The notes beneath the pieces were generated by a model. That model saw only the letters and a list, made by a program, of their open reading frames with translations, made no database searches and was not told the DNA's origin. DNA of 64,000 nucleotides. It comes from Sphingobacteriales bacterium. GTDB lineage: Bacteria > Bacteroidota > Bacteroidia > Chitinophagales > CAIOSU01. Positions 35,653 through 43,132 of the stretch are shown here, piece by piece (the first letter of the stretch is position 1; each line of letters opens with the position of its first letter). The stretch is taken from the NCBI GenBank assembly GCA_027483645.1, contig JAIXUD010000009.1, forward strand, positions 180,814 through 244,813, given 5' to 3'. The position numbers and the translations under genes were made by a program.

Positions 35653-36945
35653 ATGGCTGAAGTGATCCGAATGCCGCGCATGAGCGACACGATGGAAGAA
35701 GGGGTGATAGTGGCCTGGCACAAAAAAATAGGCGACACCGTAAAATCGGGCGACCTGCTTGCCGAAGTGGAAACCGATAAAGCCACCATGGAGCTAGAAA
35801 GCTATCAAGAGGGCGTGCTACTATACATTGGTGTAGAAGCTGGCAAAGCCGTGCAAGTAAACGGCATACTAGCCATAGTGGGCAAAAAAGGCGAGGACTA
35901 TAAGCCCTTGCTGACTGAAGGCGGCGGAGAAGCCCCTAAAGAGGCTGCGAAAGATGAGCCGAAGAAAGAGGAGAAAACCGAAGCAGCGCCTGTTGCCGAA
36001 GCGAAGCCTGAGCCGAAAGAAGTAGAGGCCCAGCCCGAGCCAAAGCAAACCGAAGATAAAGGTGGCGACAGCCGCTTGAAGATATCGCCATTGGCGCGCA
36101 AGATTGCCGAGGAAAAAGGTATCGACCTTAATGCCCTAAAAGGTAGCGGCGACGAAGGTCGCATTGTGAAGCGCGATGTGGATGAGTATAAGCCTACTGA
36201 GCAAAAAGCCGAGGGCAAAACCGCCGCAGCACCAATCCAATTGCCTAAGGTAGTTGGCGAGGAAAGCTATGAGGAGGTAACTGTTTCGCAGATGCGCAAA
36301 ACCATTGCCAAGCGGTTGAGCGAAAGCTTGTACACCGCGCCGCACTTCTACCTTACCATGGAGATAAACATGGATAAGGCGATGGTGGCCCGCGAAGGGA
36401 TGAACGCCTTCTCTCCAGTGAAAATTTCGTTTAACGACTTAGTATTGAAAGCCGCGGCAGCAGCCCTGCGCCGTCACCCAAAAGTGAATAGCAGTTGGTT
36501 GGGCGATAAAATACGCTACAACCACCACATCCATATTGGAGTGGCCGTTGCAGTTGAGGAAGGTTTGCTGGTGCCGGTTATCCGCTTTGTAGATAACAAG
36601 AGCCTAAGCCACATCGCCAGCGAAGTGCGCGACCTGGCAGGCAAAGCTAAAGACAAGAAATTGTCGCTGGACGAAATGAAGGGCAACACCTTTACCATCA
36701 GTAACTTGGGCATGTTCGGCATCGAAGAGTATACTGCCATCATCAACCCGCCCGATGCCTGCATTATGGCTATTGGTGGCATCAATAAGCGGTTGGTAAT
36801 GGACGACGACGGCACGCTCCGCAACGAGAACATTATGAAAGTAACCCTCTCTTGCGATCACCGCGTGGTGGACGGCGCAACTGGTGCGCAGTTCCTACAA
36901 ACCTTCAAATCGTTATTGGAAGACCCAGTGAGAATGTTGGTGTAA
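35653..36945 (+). CDS. aceF: Dihydrolipoamide acetyltransferase, pyruvate dehydrogenase E2
   Basis: Core acetyl-transfer subunit of the pyruvate dehydrogenase complex, 430 residues. Domains in order: a single lipoyl domain (about 1-77) with the lipoylated Lys in VETDKATMELES near 43; an acidic Pro/Lys/Glu linker (95-142); a peripheral-subunit-binding domain (145-180, RLKISPLARKIAEEKGI and GRIVKRDVDEY); and the catalytic domain (205-430), ending in the active-site motif DHRVVDGATGAQFL. The LSLDEMKGNTFTISNLGMFG segment is typical of E2p. E1 and E3 genes are not adjacent, so assignment to pyruvate over a branched-chain substrate is by resemblance. Confidence 0.92.
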   Translation: MAEVIRMPRMSDTMEEGVIVAWHKKIGDTVKSGDLLAEVETDKATMELESYQEGVLLYIGVEAGKAVQVNGILAIVGKKGEDYKPLLTEGGGEAPKEAAKDEPKKEEKTEAAPVAEAKPEPKEVEAQPEPKQTEDKGGDSRLKISPLARKIAEEKGIDLNALKGSGDEGRIVKRDVDEYKPTEQKAEGKTAAAPIQLPKVVGEESYEEVTVSQMRKTIAKRLSESLYTAPHFYLTMEINMDKAMVAREGMNAFSPVKISFNDLVLKAAAAALRRHPKVNSSWLGDKIRYNHHIHIGVAVAVEEGLLVPVIRFVDNKSLSHIASEVRDLAGKAKDKKLSLDEMKGNTFTISNLGMFGIEEYTAIINPPDACIMAIGGINKRLVMDDDGTLRNENIMKVTLSCDHRVVDGATGAQFLQTFKSLLEDPVRMLV

Positions 36946-36979
36946 GGGATATCTTTTTAACACAATGAATTTTTACGAT

Positions 36980-37010
36980 GGACACTAGGGAATTAATTTT
37001 CTTAGTGTCC
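36980..37010 (+). terminator. Terminator-like hairpin after the E2 gene
   Basis: GGACACTA (36980-36987) pairs with TAGTGTCC (37003-37010), followed 6 bp later by a T-run (TTCGTGTTTTTT). It lies 35 bp after the stop. The downstream words CTTAGTGT, CCTTCGTG, CTTAGTGG recall the 8-bp tandem tracts. Confidence 0.6.
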
Positions 37011-37054
37011 TTCGTGTTTTTTACTCTGTGTGCTTAGTGGTTGTTCTTGTGTTG

Positions 37055-37109
37055 CGTGGGCGTCTGGAGACGCAATGTCCGTTGCATCCGCGTTTTAAAA
37101 CGCGGACAA
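37055..37109. repeat. REP-like double dyad
   Basis: GCGTCT-GG-AGACGC (37060-37073) followed by a perfect 20-bp palindrome TCCGCGTTTT/AAAACGCGGA (37087-37106). Confidence 0.7.
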
Positions 37110-37126
37110 GTGAGTGAATAGGATGT

Positions 37127-37366
37127 GGTCAGACGGCTACGGTGATGCGGGTATTAAAGTTGAAAAACCGAGGGAATCTCATTCGCAGTGCCGTCCGACC
37201 GCTAATAACAGGGCTGCCGTTGCTACAAGTAGGGATTATAAAGTAATACTTGCAAAACAGGGCAGCGGTAACCTGGCCCTCCTGACACTAGCGGTCGGAC
37301 GCCCTTTCCGAAGTAAACCTCTCCAACGTGCAGGTTTACCCCCGGTATTACCGTAGTCGTCTGACC
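37127..37366. repeat. 240-bp nested palindromic element (MITE-like or structured RNA)
   Basis: Outer arms GGTCAGACGGCTACGGTGAT (37127-37146, continuing to 37151) and the complement of 37341-37366 (GGTCAGACGACTACGGTAAT...) agree at all but about three positions. Inside lie a perfect 12-bp pair CGTCCGACCGCT (37192-37203) / AGCGGTCGGACG (37290-37301), and a hairpin GTAAACCT/AGGTTTAC (37313-37339). No credible protein is encoded, although an 80-codon frame happens to be open. It may be a miniature inverted-repeat element or a folded RNA. Confidence 0.65.
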
Positions 37367-37381
37367 GCTTCAAACATTTCA

Positions 37382-37475
37382 GTCTCATTTTCACATTCTC
37401 ATTTCATCGTACATTGCACATTGTGCATCTTTTTGCAGCAGTCTTGTGTCTTATGTCTAACATCTTGTGTCTAAC
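37382..37475. repeat. Heptad tracts before the lipoprotein gene
   Basis: Seven 7-bp units at 37382-37430 (GTCTCAT, TTTCACA, TTCTCAT, TTCATCG, TACATTG, CACATTG, TGCATCT) and five at 37441-37475 (GTCTTGT, GTCTTAT, GTCTAAC, ATCTTGT, GTCTAAC, the TTGTGTC dialect). Confidence 0.8.
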
Positions 37476-37486
37476 AATATTTTCCA

Positions 37487-37494
37487 TAACTTTA
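37487..37494 (+). promoter_or_regulatory. -7 box of the lipoprotein/protease operon
   Basis: TAACTTTA (one mismatch to TAnnTTTG) is 4 bp before ATG 37499, again predicting transcription start at or near the start codon. Confidence 0.4.
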
Positions 37495-37498
37495 AACT

Positions 37499-38227
37499 AT
37501 GAAATACTCTTGGGGCTATTTGTGTGCCATACTCTTTGCCAGCACTGTTGTTTTGCCTTCCTGCAACAAGGAGGATGATTTTGTGGCCGACTTTAAATAC
37601 GAATACTTCCCGACCGACAGTGGGCGTTATGTTATTTATGATGTGGACTCTATCAATTTCAACTCCTTCTTTATCCCGCCACTGAAGGATACCATTCAAT
37701 TTCAGGTGAGGGAAGTATACCAAGAGGTGTTTATTGATGGCGAAGGCAACCGTATGCGCCGTATTGAACGCAGCCGCCGAAACGATACTATTGGCAACTG
37801 GCAGCTTACGGATGTGTGGTACGCCGGCATTATTGACAATCAAGCCATTTGGGTGGAGGAAAACCTGAGGTATCTAAAACTGGTATTCCCCCCGAAAGTT
37901 GGCTCAAACTGGAACAGCAACCAATACATCAACATTAAGCCGGGTATAGAGTTTATGGAAGGTTGGCAGCCGGAAATCACAGAAATTGACGTTCCTAAAA
38001 CCATTAATGGCATCACGTTCGACTCGACATTAACGGTGGTGTTGGCAAATAATACGGAGTCGTTAATCGAAAGAATAACTGCAACTGAAACCTATGCCAA
38101 GGGAGTTGGGTTAATACACAAAGATTGGCAATGGCTCAAAAAGCAGAATGTGGTGGCCCAGTTCCCCCAAGGCACCGAGGATGGCTTTATAGTGCGCATG
38201 CGGGTTAAGGAATACGGAAACTTATGA
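37499..38227 (+). CDS. Hypothetical lipoprotein, coupled to a subtilase
   Basis: 242 residues with a lipoprotein signal (MKYSWGYLCAILFASTVVLPSC, lipobox LPSC, Cys22) followed by an acidic stretch (NKEDDF). The body is beta-rich with no catalytic motif, and I do not recognise a named domain. Its last codons overlap the start of the subtilisin-like protease (ATGA overlap), so the two are translated together and may act together at the cell surface, for example as inhibitor, chaperone or anchor; that is inference. Confidence 0.8.
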   Translation: MKYSWGYLCAILFASTVVLPSCNKEDDFVADFKYEYFPTDSGRYVIYDVDSINFNSFFIPPLKDTIQFQVREVYQEVFIDGEGNRMRRIERSRRNDTIGNWQLTDVWYAGIIDNQAIWVEENLRYLKLVFPPKVGSNWNSNQYINIKPGIEFMEGWQPEITEIDVPKTINGITFDSTLTVVLANNTESLIERITATETYAKGVGLIHKDWQWLKKQNVVAQFPQGTEDGFIVRMRVKEYGNL

Positions 38228-39882
38228 AGAAGTTAATAGCTACTACTTGTTTATTGCTGGTGATATTGACGGCTGCCACTGCTGGGGAGCAGGCTAAGTT
38301 TTACCACAAGTATTGGGTACAACTGGCTGATAAACAAGATAACGGCTATACGCTGGATAATCCATCGGCGTACCTTACACCCCGCGCGCTGGAGCGCCGC
38401 AACAAGTTTGGCATCGGTATCGACTCTACCGATATGCCTATTACCGAAGCTTACGTAACCCAAATTGCCGCTACTGGCGCTACCGTACTGCACCGCAGCC
38501 GCTGGTTCAATGCCTTAAGCGTGCAAGTTACCGACACCAATATGGTTAACGCCATCCGCTCGCTGCCATTTGTGGTGCGCATTCAGCCCGTGGCAGCTAC
38601 CAATGTAGAATCGATGGACGATTGCGAAGCCGGTGGCAACAAAAAAAGAAACAAAAAAGCCGATAAGCAGAGTGAATATGGCGAGGCCCTCACCCAAACT
38701 ACGATGGTGAACGGCCACTACCTGCACGAAATGGGCTTTAAGGGCGATGGTATGTACATCGCCGTGCTGGATGCAGGTTTTGAGAACGTTCACCTTATTG
38801 GTGCTTTTGATAGCCTGCGCCTGCAAGGCCGGCTGCTAGGCACATACGATTTTGTGCGCGACCAAGAGCAGGTGTTTGATGTGGGCAGCCACGGGCGCAA
38901 CGTGCTTTCCATTATGGCGGGTAATATCCCTGGCTCATTTTTAGGTAGCGCACCGAATGCCTCTTATTTCCTGTTCCGCACGGAGGAAGGCGCCAGCGAG
39001 TATATGATTGAGGAAGACAACTGGGTGGCCGCCGCCGAGCGCGCCGATAGCTTGGGCGTGGACCTGATGAATACCTCTTTGGGCTACACCAACTACGACG
39101 ATGCTGCGATGAGCTATACCTATGCCGATATGGATGGCAAAGTGGCACGTATCAGCATGGCATCCACCATTGCGGCTCGCAAGGGTATGATAGTGGTAAA
39201 TAGCGCAGGCAACTTAGGCCGTAGCGCTTGGAAATACATCTCTGCTCCCGGCGATGCAGACAGTATACTTACCATTGGCGCGGTTGATGGCGAGGGCAAT
39301 TTTGCTAAGTTTAGCTCTTACGGCCCAACTGCCGATGGCCGCGTAAAGCCCGATATTACGGGCATGGGCCTAGGTACTTCTTATGTGGATGTTACCGGCA
39401 CGGTAAAGCAAGGTAACGGTACCTCCTACTCCGCTCCACTATTAGCGGGGTTTGTGGCCTGCCTATGGCAAAGCGAGCCAAATATGAAGCCGCAAGAGTT
39501 GATGCAATTGATTCGCCAAAGCGCCAGCACCTTCGCCAACCCAAGCGATTCATTGGGTTATGGCACCCCCGATTTCCAGAAAGCCCACTTTGAGATATTG
39601 AAAACGCAGAACTCGGTTTACAGCAAACTAATGCCGGTGGTATTCCCGAACCCATTTAACGACCGCTTTGAGGTAGTTATAAATGCTGAAACCGTTGGTA
39701 AATACCTAATCGAAGTAGTAGATCTAATGGGTAGCCGTTTGTACAAAGAAGAGCGGAATGTATCGGCATCTTCTTATCAAACCTTTAACCCAAGTGGCTT
39801 CGGCAGGGTGGCTACGGGTATGTATATTGTGCGCATCACGCACCCAGAGGGGACTACTGAGGTGAAGGTGGTAAAGTGGTGA
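38224..39882 (+). CDS. Secreted subtilisin-like (S8) peptidase with T9SS type A sorting domain
   Basis: 552-residue serine protease with a signal peptide (MKKLIATTCLLLVILTAATAG). The catalytic triad is Asp183 (VLDAGF), His223 (GSHGRNV) and Ser401 (GTSYSAP), with oxyanion Asn in NSAGN near 326-330. An inhibitor-like propeptide region lies between about 25 and 130. The last 80 residues (PNPFNDRFEVVI ... GMYIVRITHPEG) form the type A C-terminal signal used by the type IX secretion system, so the enzyme is exported across the outer membrane. It overlaps the upstream lipoprotein by 4 bp. Confidence 0.94.
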   Translation: MKKLIATTCLLLVILTAATAGEQAKFYHKYWVQLADKQDNGYTLDNPSAYLTPRALERRNKFGIGIDSTDMPITEAYVTQIAATGATVLHRSRWFNALSVQVTDTNMVNAIRSLPFVVRIQPVAATNVESMDDCEAGGNKKRNKKADKQSEYGEALTQTTMVNGHYLHEMGFKGDGMYIAVLDAGFENVHLIGAFDSLRLQGRLLGTYDFVRDQEQVFDVGSHGRNVLSIMAGNIPGSFLGSAPNASYFLFRTEEGASEYMIEEDNWVAAAERADSLGVDLMNTSLGYTNYDDAAMSYTYADMDGKVARISMASTIAARKGMIVVNSAGNLGRSAWKYISAPGDADSILTIGAVDGEGNFAKFSSYGPTADGRVKPDITGMGLGTSYVDVTGTVKQGNGTSYSAPLLAGFVACLWQSEPNMKPQELMQLIRQSASTFANPSDSLGYGTPDFQKAHFEILKTQNSVYSKLMPVVFPNPFNDRFEVVINAETVGKYLIEVVDLMGSRLYKEERNVSASSYQTFNPSGFGRVATGMYIVRITHPEGTTEVKVVKW

Positions 39883-39924
39883 GGTGGTGAAGTGAGGAAA
39901 AGCTTTTGCGCTACATTTCCGATG

Positions 39925-40038
39925 TGTCATGGTGAGCGGAGCCGAACCATCCGCACTATGTACACATAATATGTACACGCCACACGTTGGTATTTTGCCA
40001 CCTACAGTATGGATGGTTCGGCTCCGCTCACCATGACA
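39925..40038. repeat. Perfect 28-bp inverted repeat, REP/MITE-like
   Basis: 39925-39952 (TGTCATGGTGAGCGGAGCCG...) and 40011-40038 (...CGGCTCCGCTCACCATGACA) are exact reverse complements over 28 bp around a 58-bp centre. The centre holds a direct repeat of ATGTACAC. The arms resemble the widespread GTCATGGTGAGC / GCTCACCATGAC class of intergenic repeats. Confidence 0.9.
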
Positions 40039-40044
40039 CACTAC

Positions 40045-40079
40045 AGTCCATCGTCCATCGTCTATCGTCCTTGGTCCAA
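40045..40079. repeat. Heptad tract, CGTCCAT dialect
   Basis: AGTCCAT, CGTCCAT, CGTCTAT, CGTCCTT, GGTCCAA in strict 7-bp register, ending 1 bp before the rnhA stop codon. Confidence 0.8.
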
Positions 40080-40080
40080 C

Positions 40081-40533
40081 CTAAGGCTTATACCCCACAT
40101 CATCCAGCCAAGGACCATTTTCGGCTGCAGCTACGGCAAGCACATCGCAGCGCTCGTTCATCGGGTGGTTGTTATGGCCCTTTATCCACTTCATTTCTAC
40201 CTTAAATTTCTTGCTTACTTCTAGGTATTTGCGCCACAGGTCTTCGTTCTTTTTTCCAGCAAAACCTTTCTTCTGCCAGCCATATACCCAACCTAGCGAA
40301 ATGGAGTCCACCACATATTTGCTATCAGAAAACACCTTGACTACCAACCCGTCGCGGGTGAGGGCTTCCAGGCCTTTTATCACGGCCAGCAGCTCCATGC
40401 GGTTATTGGTGGTGTGGGTGTAGCCCTGCGACAGTTCTTTTTCGTGGCCTTTATAGCGCAAGATGGTGCCATAGCCGCCCTTGCCGGGGTTTCCCTTGGC
40501 CGCGCCATCGGTGTACATTTCCACAATATCCAT
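40081..40533 (-). CDS. rnhA: Ribonuclease HI
   Basis: Cuts the RNA strand of RNA-DNA hybrids, for example R-loops and primers. 150 residues from ATG at 40533. The longer frame to 40617 would translate a heptad tract. Active-site acids follow the RNase HI order: Asp in MYTDGAAKGNPG near 9, Glu in NNRMELLAV near 46, Asp in FSDSKYV near 69, and the late Asp in NERCDVLA near 130, preceded by the His-bearing loop KGHNNHP. A -7-like TAACTTCG lies 5 bp upstream of the start on the minus strand. Confidence 0.95.
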   Translation of the reverse strand: MDIVEMYTDGAAKGNPGKGGYGTILRYKGHEKELSQGYTHTTNNRMELLAVIKGLEALTRDGLVVKVFSDSKYVVDSISLGWVYGWQKKGFAGKKNEDLWRKYLEVSKKFKVEMKWIKGHNNHPMNERCDVLAVAAAENGPWLDDVGYKP

Positions 40534-40538
40534 GGCTG

Positions 40539-40546
40539 CGAAGTTA
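40539..40546 (-). promoter_or_regulatory. -7-like box of rnhA, leaderless spacing
   Basis: The minus strand reads TAACTTCG (one mismatch to TAnnTTTG) 5 bp before the ATG. Confidence 0.4.
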
Positions 40547-40553
40547 CATTTTA

Positions 40554-40657
40554 GACACAAGATTTGAGACACAAGACACATGACAGCTTCAAATTGATAG
40601 TACATATTGTTTCTCAAAAAAATCTTGTGTCTTGTGTCTTATGTCTTGTGTCTAAAC
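40554..40657. repeat. Inverted pair of GACACAA/TTGTGTC heptad tracts in a divergent promoter region
   Basis: The left arm at 40554-40588 is GACACAA, GATTTGA, GACACAA, GACACAT, GACAGCT. The right arm at 40623-40657 is TCTTGTG, TCTTGTG, TCTTATG, TCTTGTG, TCTAAAC. They lie back to back between rnhA and the thioredoxin-like gene, one arm upstream of each. Confidence 0.88.
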
Positions 40658-40690
40658 TTTTAAGTAAATTGGCATCATAAATCCACCGTG

Positions 40691-41152
40691 ATGAAAGGTT
40701 TTTTCGTGATATTGCTATTTTCAACCATTACTATGCTGCAAGCGCAAACCCCCACCGGCCTTGGCACACGCCAACAATTGGAAGCCTTCGACTGGTTTAA
40801 GAAAGAGTACGACAGCTACAAAGTCTCCAAAAAGGGCGTAAAGGAGCTAAAGGAGGTGGACAAGGTAAAAGACTACCGTATTGTAATAGTGTTGGGCACA
40901 TGGTGCGGCGATAGTAAGCGCGAGGTACCACGCTTCTTTAAAATACTGGATGAACTGGGTTTCCCGAAGGATAAAGTATTGGTAGTACTGGTTGACGAAA
41001 ACAAAAACGACCCTAGCGGACTAAATAAACAGTTCAACATCAAGTATGTGCCTACCTTTATCTTCGTAGATGCTGCAAGCAACGAGATAGGCCGCATTGT
41101 AGAAAGCCCAGACAAGAGTTTGGAGGCCGATTGGAAGGCGGTGATTGATTGA
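40691..41152 (+). CDS. Exported thioredoxin-like protein with a single-Cys TWCGDS motif
   Basis: 153 residues with a signal peptide (MKGFFVILLFSTITMLQAQ). The thioredoxin fold is indicated by the strand IVIVLGTWCGDSKREVPRF near 63-80 and the cis-Pro loop KYVPTFIFVD near 122. The active-site sequence is WCGDS, so only one of the two redox cysteines of CxxC is present. It cannot work as a standard disulfide reductase and may instead act through a mixed disulfide or bind thiols. The frame also has a GTG one codon earlier. Divergent from rnhA. Confidence 0.85.
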   Translation: MKGFFVILLFSTITMLQAQTPTGLGTRQQLEAFDWFKKEYDSYKVSKKGVKELKEVDKVKDYRIVIVLGTWCGDSKREVPRFFKILDELGFPKDKVLVVLVDENKNDPSGLNKQFNIKYVPTFIFVDAASNEIGRIVESPDKSLEADWKAVID

Positions 41153-41171
41153 TGCCTAAAGAACATCCCCC

Positions 41172-41870
41172 TCAACAAATCATCAATAACCTCAACTCCC
41201 CGGCTTTTTCTTTTGGTGCGCGGTGAACACAAGCAGGAACCTGGCTTTCGGGATGATCAACAGCCAAACGCCATAAGTTACCCAGCCCTAAATTGATGGG
41301 CTGCGCATTGGGCTTTGCTTGATAGTGCAAATCAAAGAAATACTCGGCCAAGAACGCTTCGAAACCATCTTCCGGTCCATCATACAGCTCTTTAAGCGCT
41401 GTGCGTATTTCCGGAATTAACACCTTCTGCTCACAATCCGCATTAGGGATGATTTCGCTTGGCTCGCCGTAGTAGGTACATAAAAATGTATCGGTTGCTA
41501 TGGGCGAGCGATCTACATGGAAAGAATACACATCCGTCGGAAAAAACGGAAAGTCCTCGTCCCTATCGTAGTATTCAATTACATTCAGCACTGGCGATGC
41601 ACCGTGCGCTTCCAACAACTTCCAATCACTTAAAATAACTTCGCGTGCCAGTTGCCCTTGCTTGCTTAAGTCGAGTGCCAGCAGCTGTTTTGGCTGCACT
41701 ACCGTAATATTCCCATGCAGTGCTATCTTATCTACAATCTCTTTGAAATCCCCTATCAGCTCACGCTTCCAACCAATCGCATTGATGGTACCTGTAAATG
41801 GGATGGTTACCAAGGCTTGGAAGTTGGTGGTGTGGAGGGTTTGGGAAACAGTTGGAAGTTGATTAATCAT
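41172..41870 (-). CDS. DUF1826 domain protein
   Basis: 232-residue soluble protein resembling DUF1826, a family often found near zinc-homeostasis (Zur) genes. Visible conserved-looking parts are FHVDRSPIATDTFLCTYYGEPSEIIPN near 133-160, where His, Asp and the later HRAPKE motif could bind metal, much as in Fe(II)/2-oxoglutarate oxygenase-like folds. The family assignment is from recognition of this pattern. Function is unknown, and no Zur-type gene is next to it here. Confidence 0.72.
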   Translation of the reverse strand: MINQLPTVSQTLHTTNFQALVTIPFTGTINAIGWKRELIGDFKEIVDKIALHGNITVVQPKQLLALDLSKQGQLAREVILSDWKLLEAHGASPVLNVIEYYDRDEDFPFFPTDVYSFHVDRSPIATDTFLCTYYGEPSEIIPNADCEQKVLIPEIRTALKELYDGPEDGFEAFLAEYFFDLHYQAKPNAQPINLGLGNLWRLAVDHPESQVPACVHRAPKEKAGELRLLMIC

Positions 41871-41975
41871 TATGAGTCTCCTGGATTTTTAAAATTGTAG
41901 CTAAGATAGTTACCATTCGGTGTCTAAACGTTGTATATATTGTACCAGAATACTGCTTTCTGCAAAACTATGTTG

Positions 41976-42461
41976 ATGAAAACTTCCATCTTGGCCCTAT
42001 TGATTTTAATGTGTGTCCATTTATCCCTAGCGCAAAATAATGGTTTGGAGATAGTAGAGTGCAATTTATTAGCAAAACAAGTTAACGTTGAATGCAAACA
42101 GCATTCTTGCAAGCTGACATCTATACAATTGGGAACGTTCGGGTTTGGAGTAGATTTAATCAGTTGCAAGCGTGCCGAGGACACTATCTTTATTGACGGA
42201 ATAATTTATGTTTCGCAGATGTATAATGAAAATATGGATACAGTATATAGGCATGCAGATAACCCTGTTAAGATTTACTCTTATTCTGGCGAGTTAAAAA
42301 AATATGGAGATAAAATTATTAAAAAGCAGTTATTGGGTAATACTAATGAAGTAGGCAGATTTAGCGTCAAGCTATCCTTGCTTAATCCAGAGTGGATTGT
42401 TTTTCAAAGTAAAAAATATACCTCCGTTGCAGTTTTTATTTGCTTTGATAAGACCAATTAA
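41976..42461 (+). CDS. Hypothetical exported protein
   Basis: 161 residues from ATG 41976, which gives a signal peptide (MKTSILALLILMCVHLSLAQ). An in-frame ATG two codons earlier (41970) is equally possible. The mature protein has several cysteines (ECNLLAKQVNVECKQHSCK and ISCKRAED), probably in disulfides, and no recognised domain. The gene is AT-rich compared with its neighbours and stands alone. Confidence 0.65.
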   Translation: MKTSILALLILMCVHLSLAQNNGLEIVECNLLAKQVNVECKQHSCKLTSIQLGTFGFGVDLISCKRAEDTIFIDGIIYVSQMYNENMDTVYRHADNPVKIYSYSGELKKYGDKIIKKQLLGNTNEVGRFSVKLSLLNPEWIVFQSKKYTSVAVFICFDKTN

Positions 42462-42736
42462 AACCTGGCAGCGTAGGATTTATAGATCCGAAGCAAGCGA
42501 GCTGTGGATTTCCACCCGTAACACCAAGCATTTATACACTATGTAAAAAGGCTACTCCACTCACCTCACCTTCACCACACCATCACCCGAAGGTTCCTCG
42601 TGAAAAACTCGGAATGACAATACGGGGAAAATGCAACAGGCTATTTATCAACCACTTATATTACAACAAACCAATGTAAAAAAATAATAATCAGCAAGTT
42701 ACATCTTTACTACTCATCATTCTGCCTAAGCCTTAC

Positions 42737-42947
42737 AACCCTCATCAATTCTCACTTCGTGGACGACAAAACTCGGTTAGTGAAGGCCATTCTTCGTAGT
42801 GGGAGGATTGCTTCAAGCCATTTGAAGGCATTTGGAGCCGCAACATCAAGTAGGCTTTCGCAATGACGCTCCTTTTGTAGGGGAAATCAATATAAACCAA
42901 CCCAAAACCCTCATCAAAAATCACTTCTTGGACGACAAAACCCCGTT
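42737..42947. repeat. 42-bp imperfect direct repeat in a repeat-rich spacer
   Basis: 42737-42778 and 42906-42947 both read AACCCTCATCAA..TCACTTC.TGGACGACAAAA and CGTT with a few mismatches. They lie in the 670-bp gene-free spacer before menD. The stretch 42462-42736 holds no gene or clear motif. Confidence 0.65.
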
Positions 42948-42961
42948 TTGGCAGAGGTGTT

Positions 42962-43038
42962 GGCAGCTCCCCTCCTTCGTGCGGCTTTTTTGCGCGTTTT
43001 TGGCCAAGGAGGGGTTGGGGGTGGTTAGCACGCAACAC
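42962..43038 (+). repeat. CTCCCCTCC palindromic repeat, solo copy R5
   Basis: GGCAGCTCCCCTCCTT, spacer with TTTTTTGCGCGTTTTTGG, then AAGGAGGGGTTGGGGGTGGT and a GCACGCAACAC tail. It is the same family and orientation as R2/R3 near the DUF559 gene 38 kb away, with no nuclease gene nearby. Confidence 0.8.
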
Positions 43039-43083
43039 TTAAACACACAAGCCCACACCAACACCCGATGTTACTAACTTTTT

Positions 43084-43127
43084 CCATCTACCATCGACCA
43101 TGGACTATGGACCATTGACTATCTTTG
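43084..43127 (+). repeat. Heptad tract (CCATGGA dialect) merging into the menD -7 box
   Basis: CCATCTA, CCATCGA, CCATGGA, CTATGGA, CCATTGA, CTATCTT in strict 7-bp register (43084-43125). The last unit supplies most of the -7 box TATCTTTG (43120-43127), which lies 5 bp before the menD ATG (43133). Confidence 0.8.
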
Positions 43128-43132
43128 CATCC

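Noticed and set aside
37114-37356. 80-codon open frame as a small gene
   Set aside because: It lies wholly inside the nested palindromic element, so its codons are fixed by the inverted repeat; no start signal or domain.
42745-43038. 97-codon minus-strand frame before menD
   Set aside because: It is made of repeat R5 and the 42-bp direct repeats read on the complement; low-complexity product with no domain.
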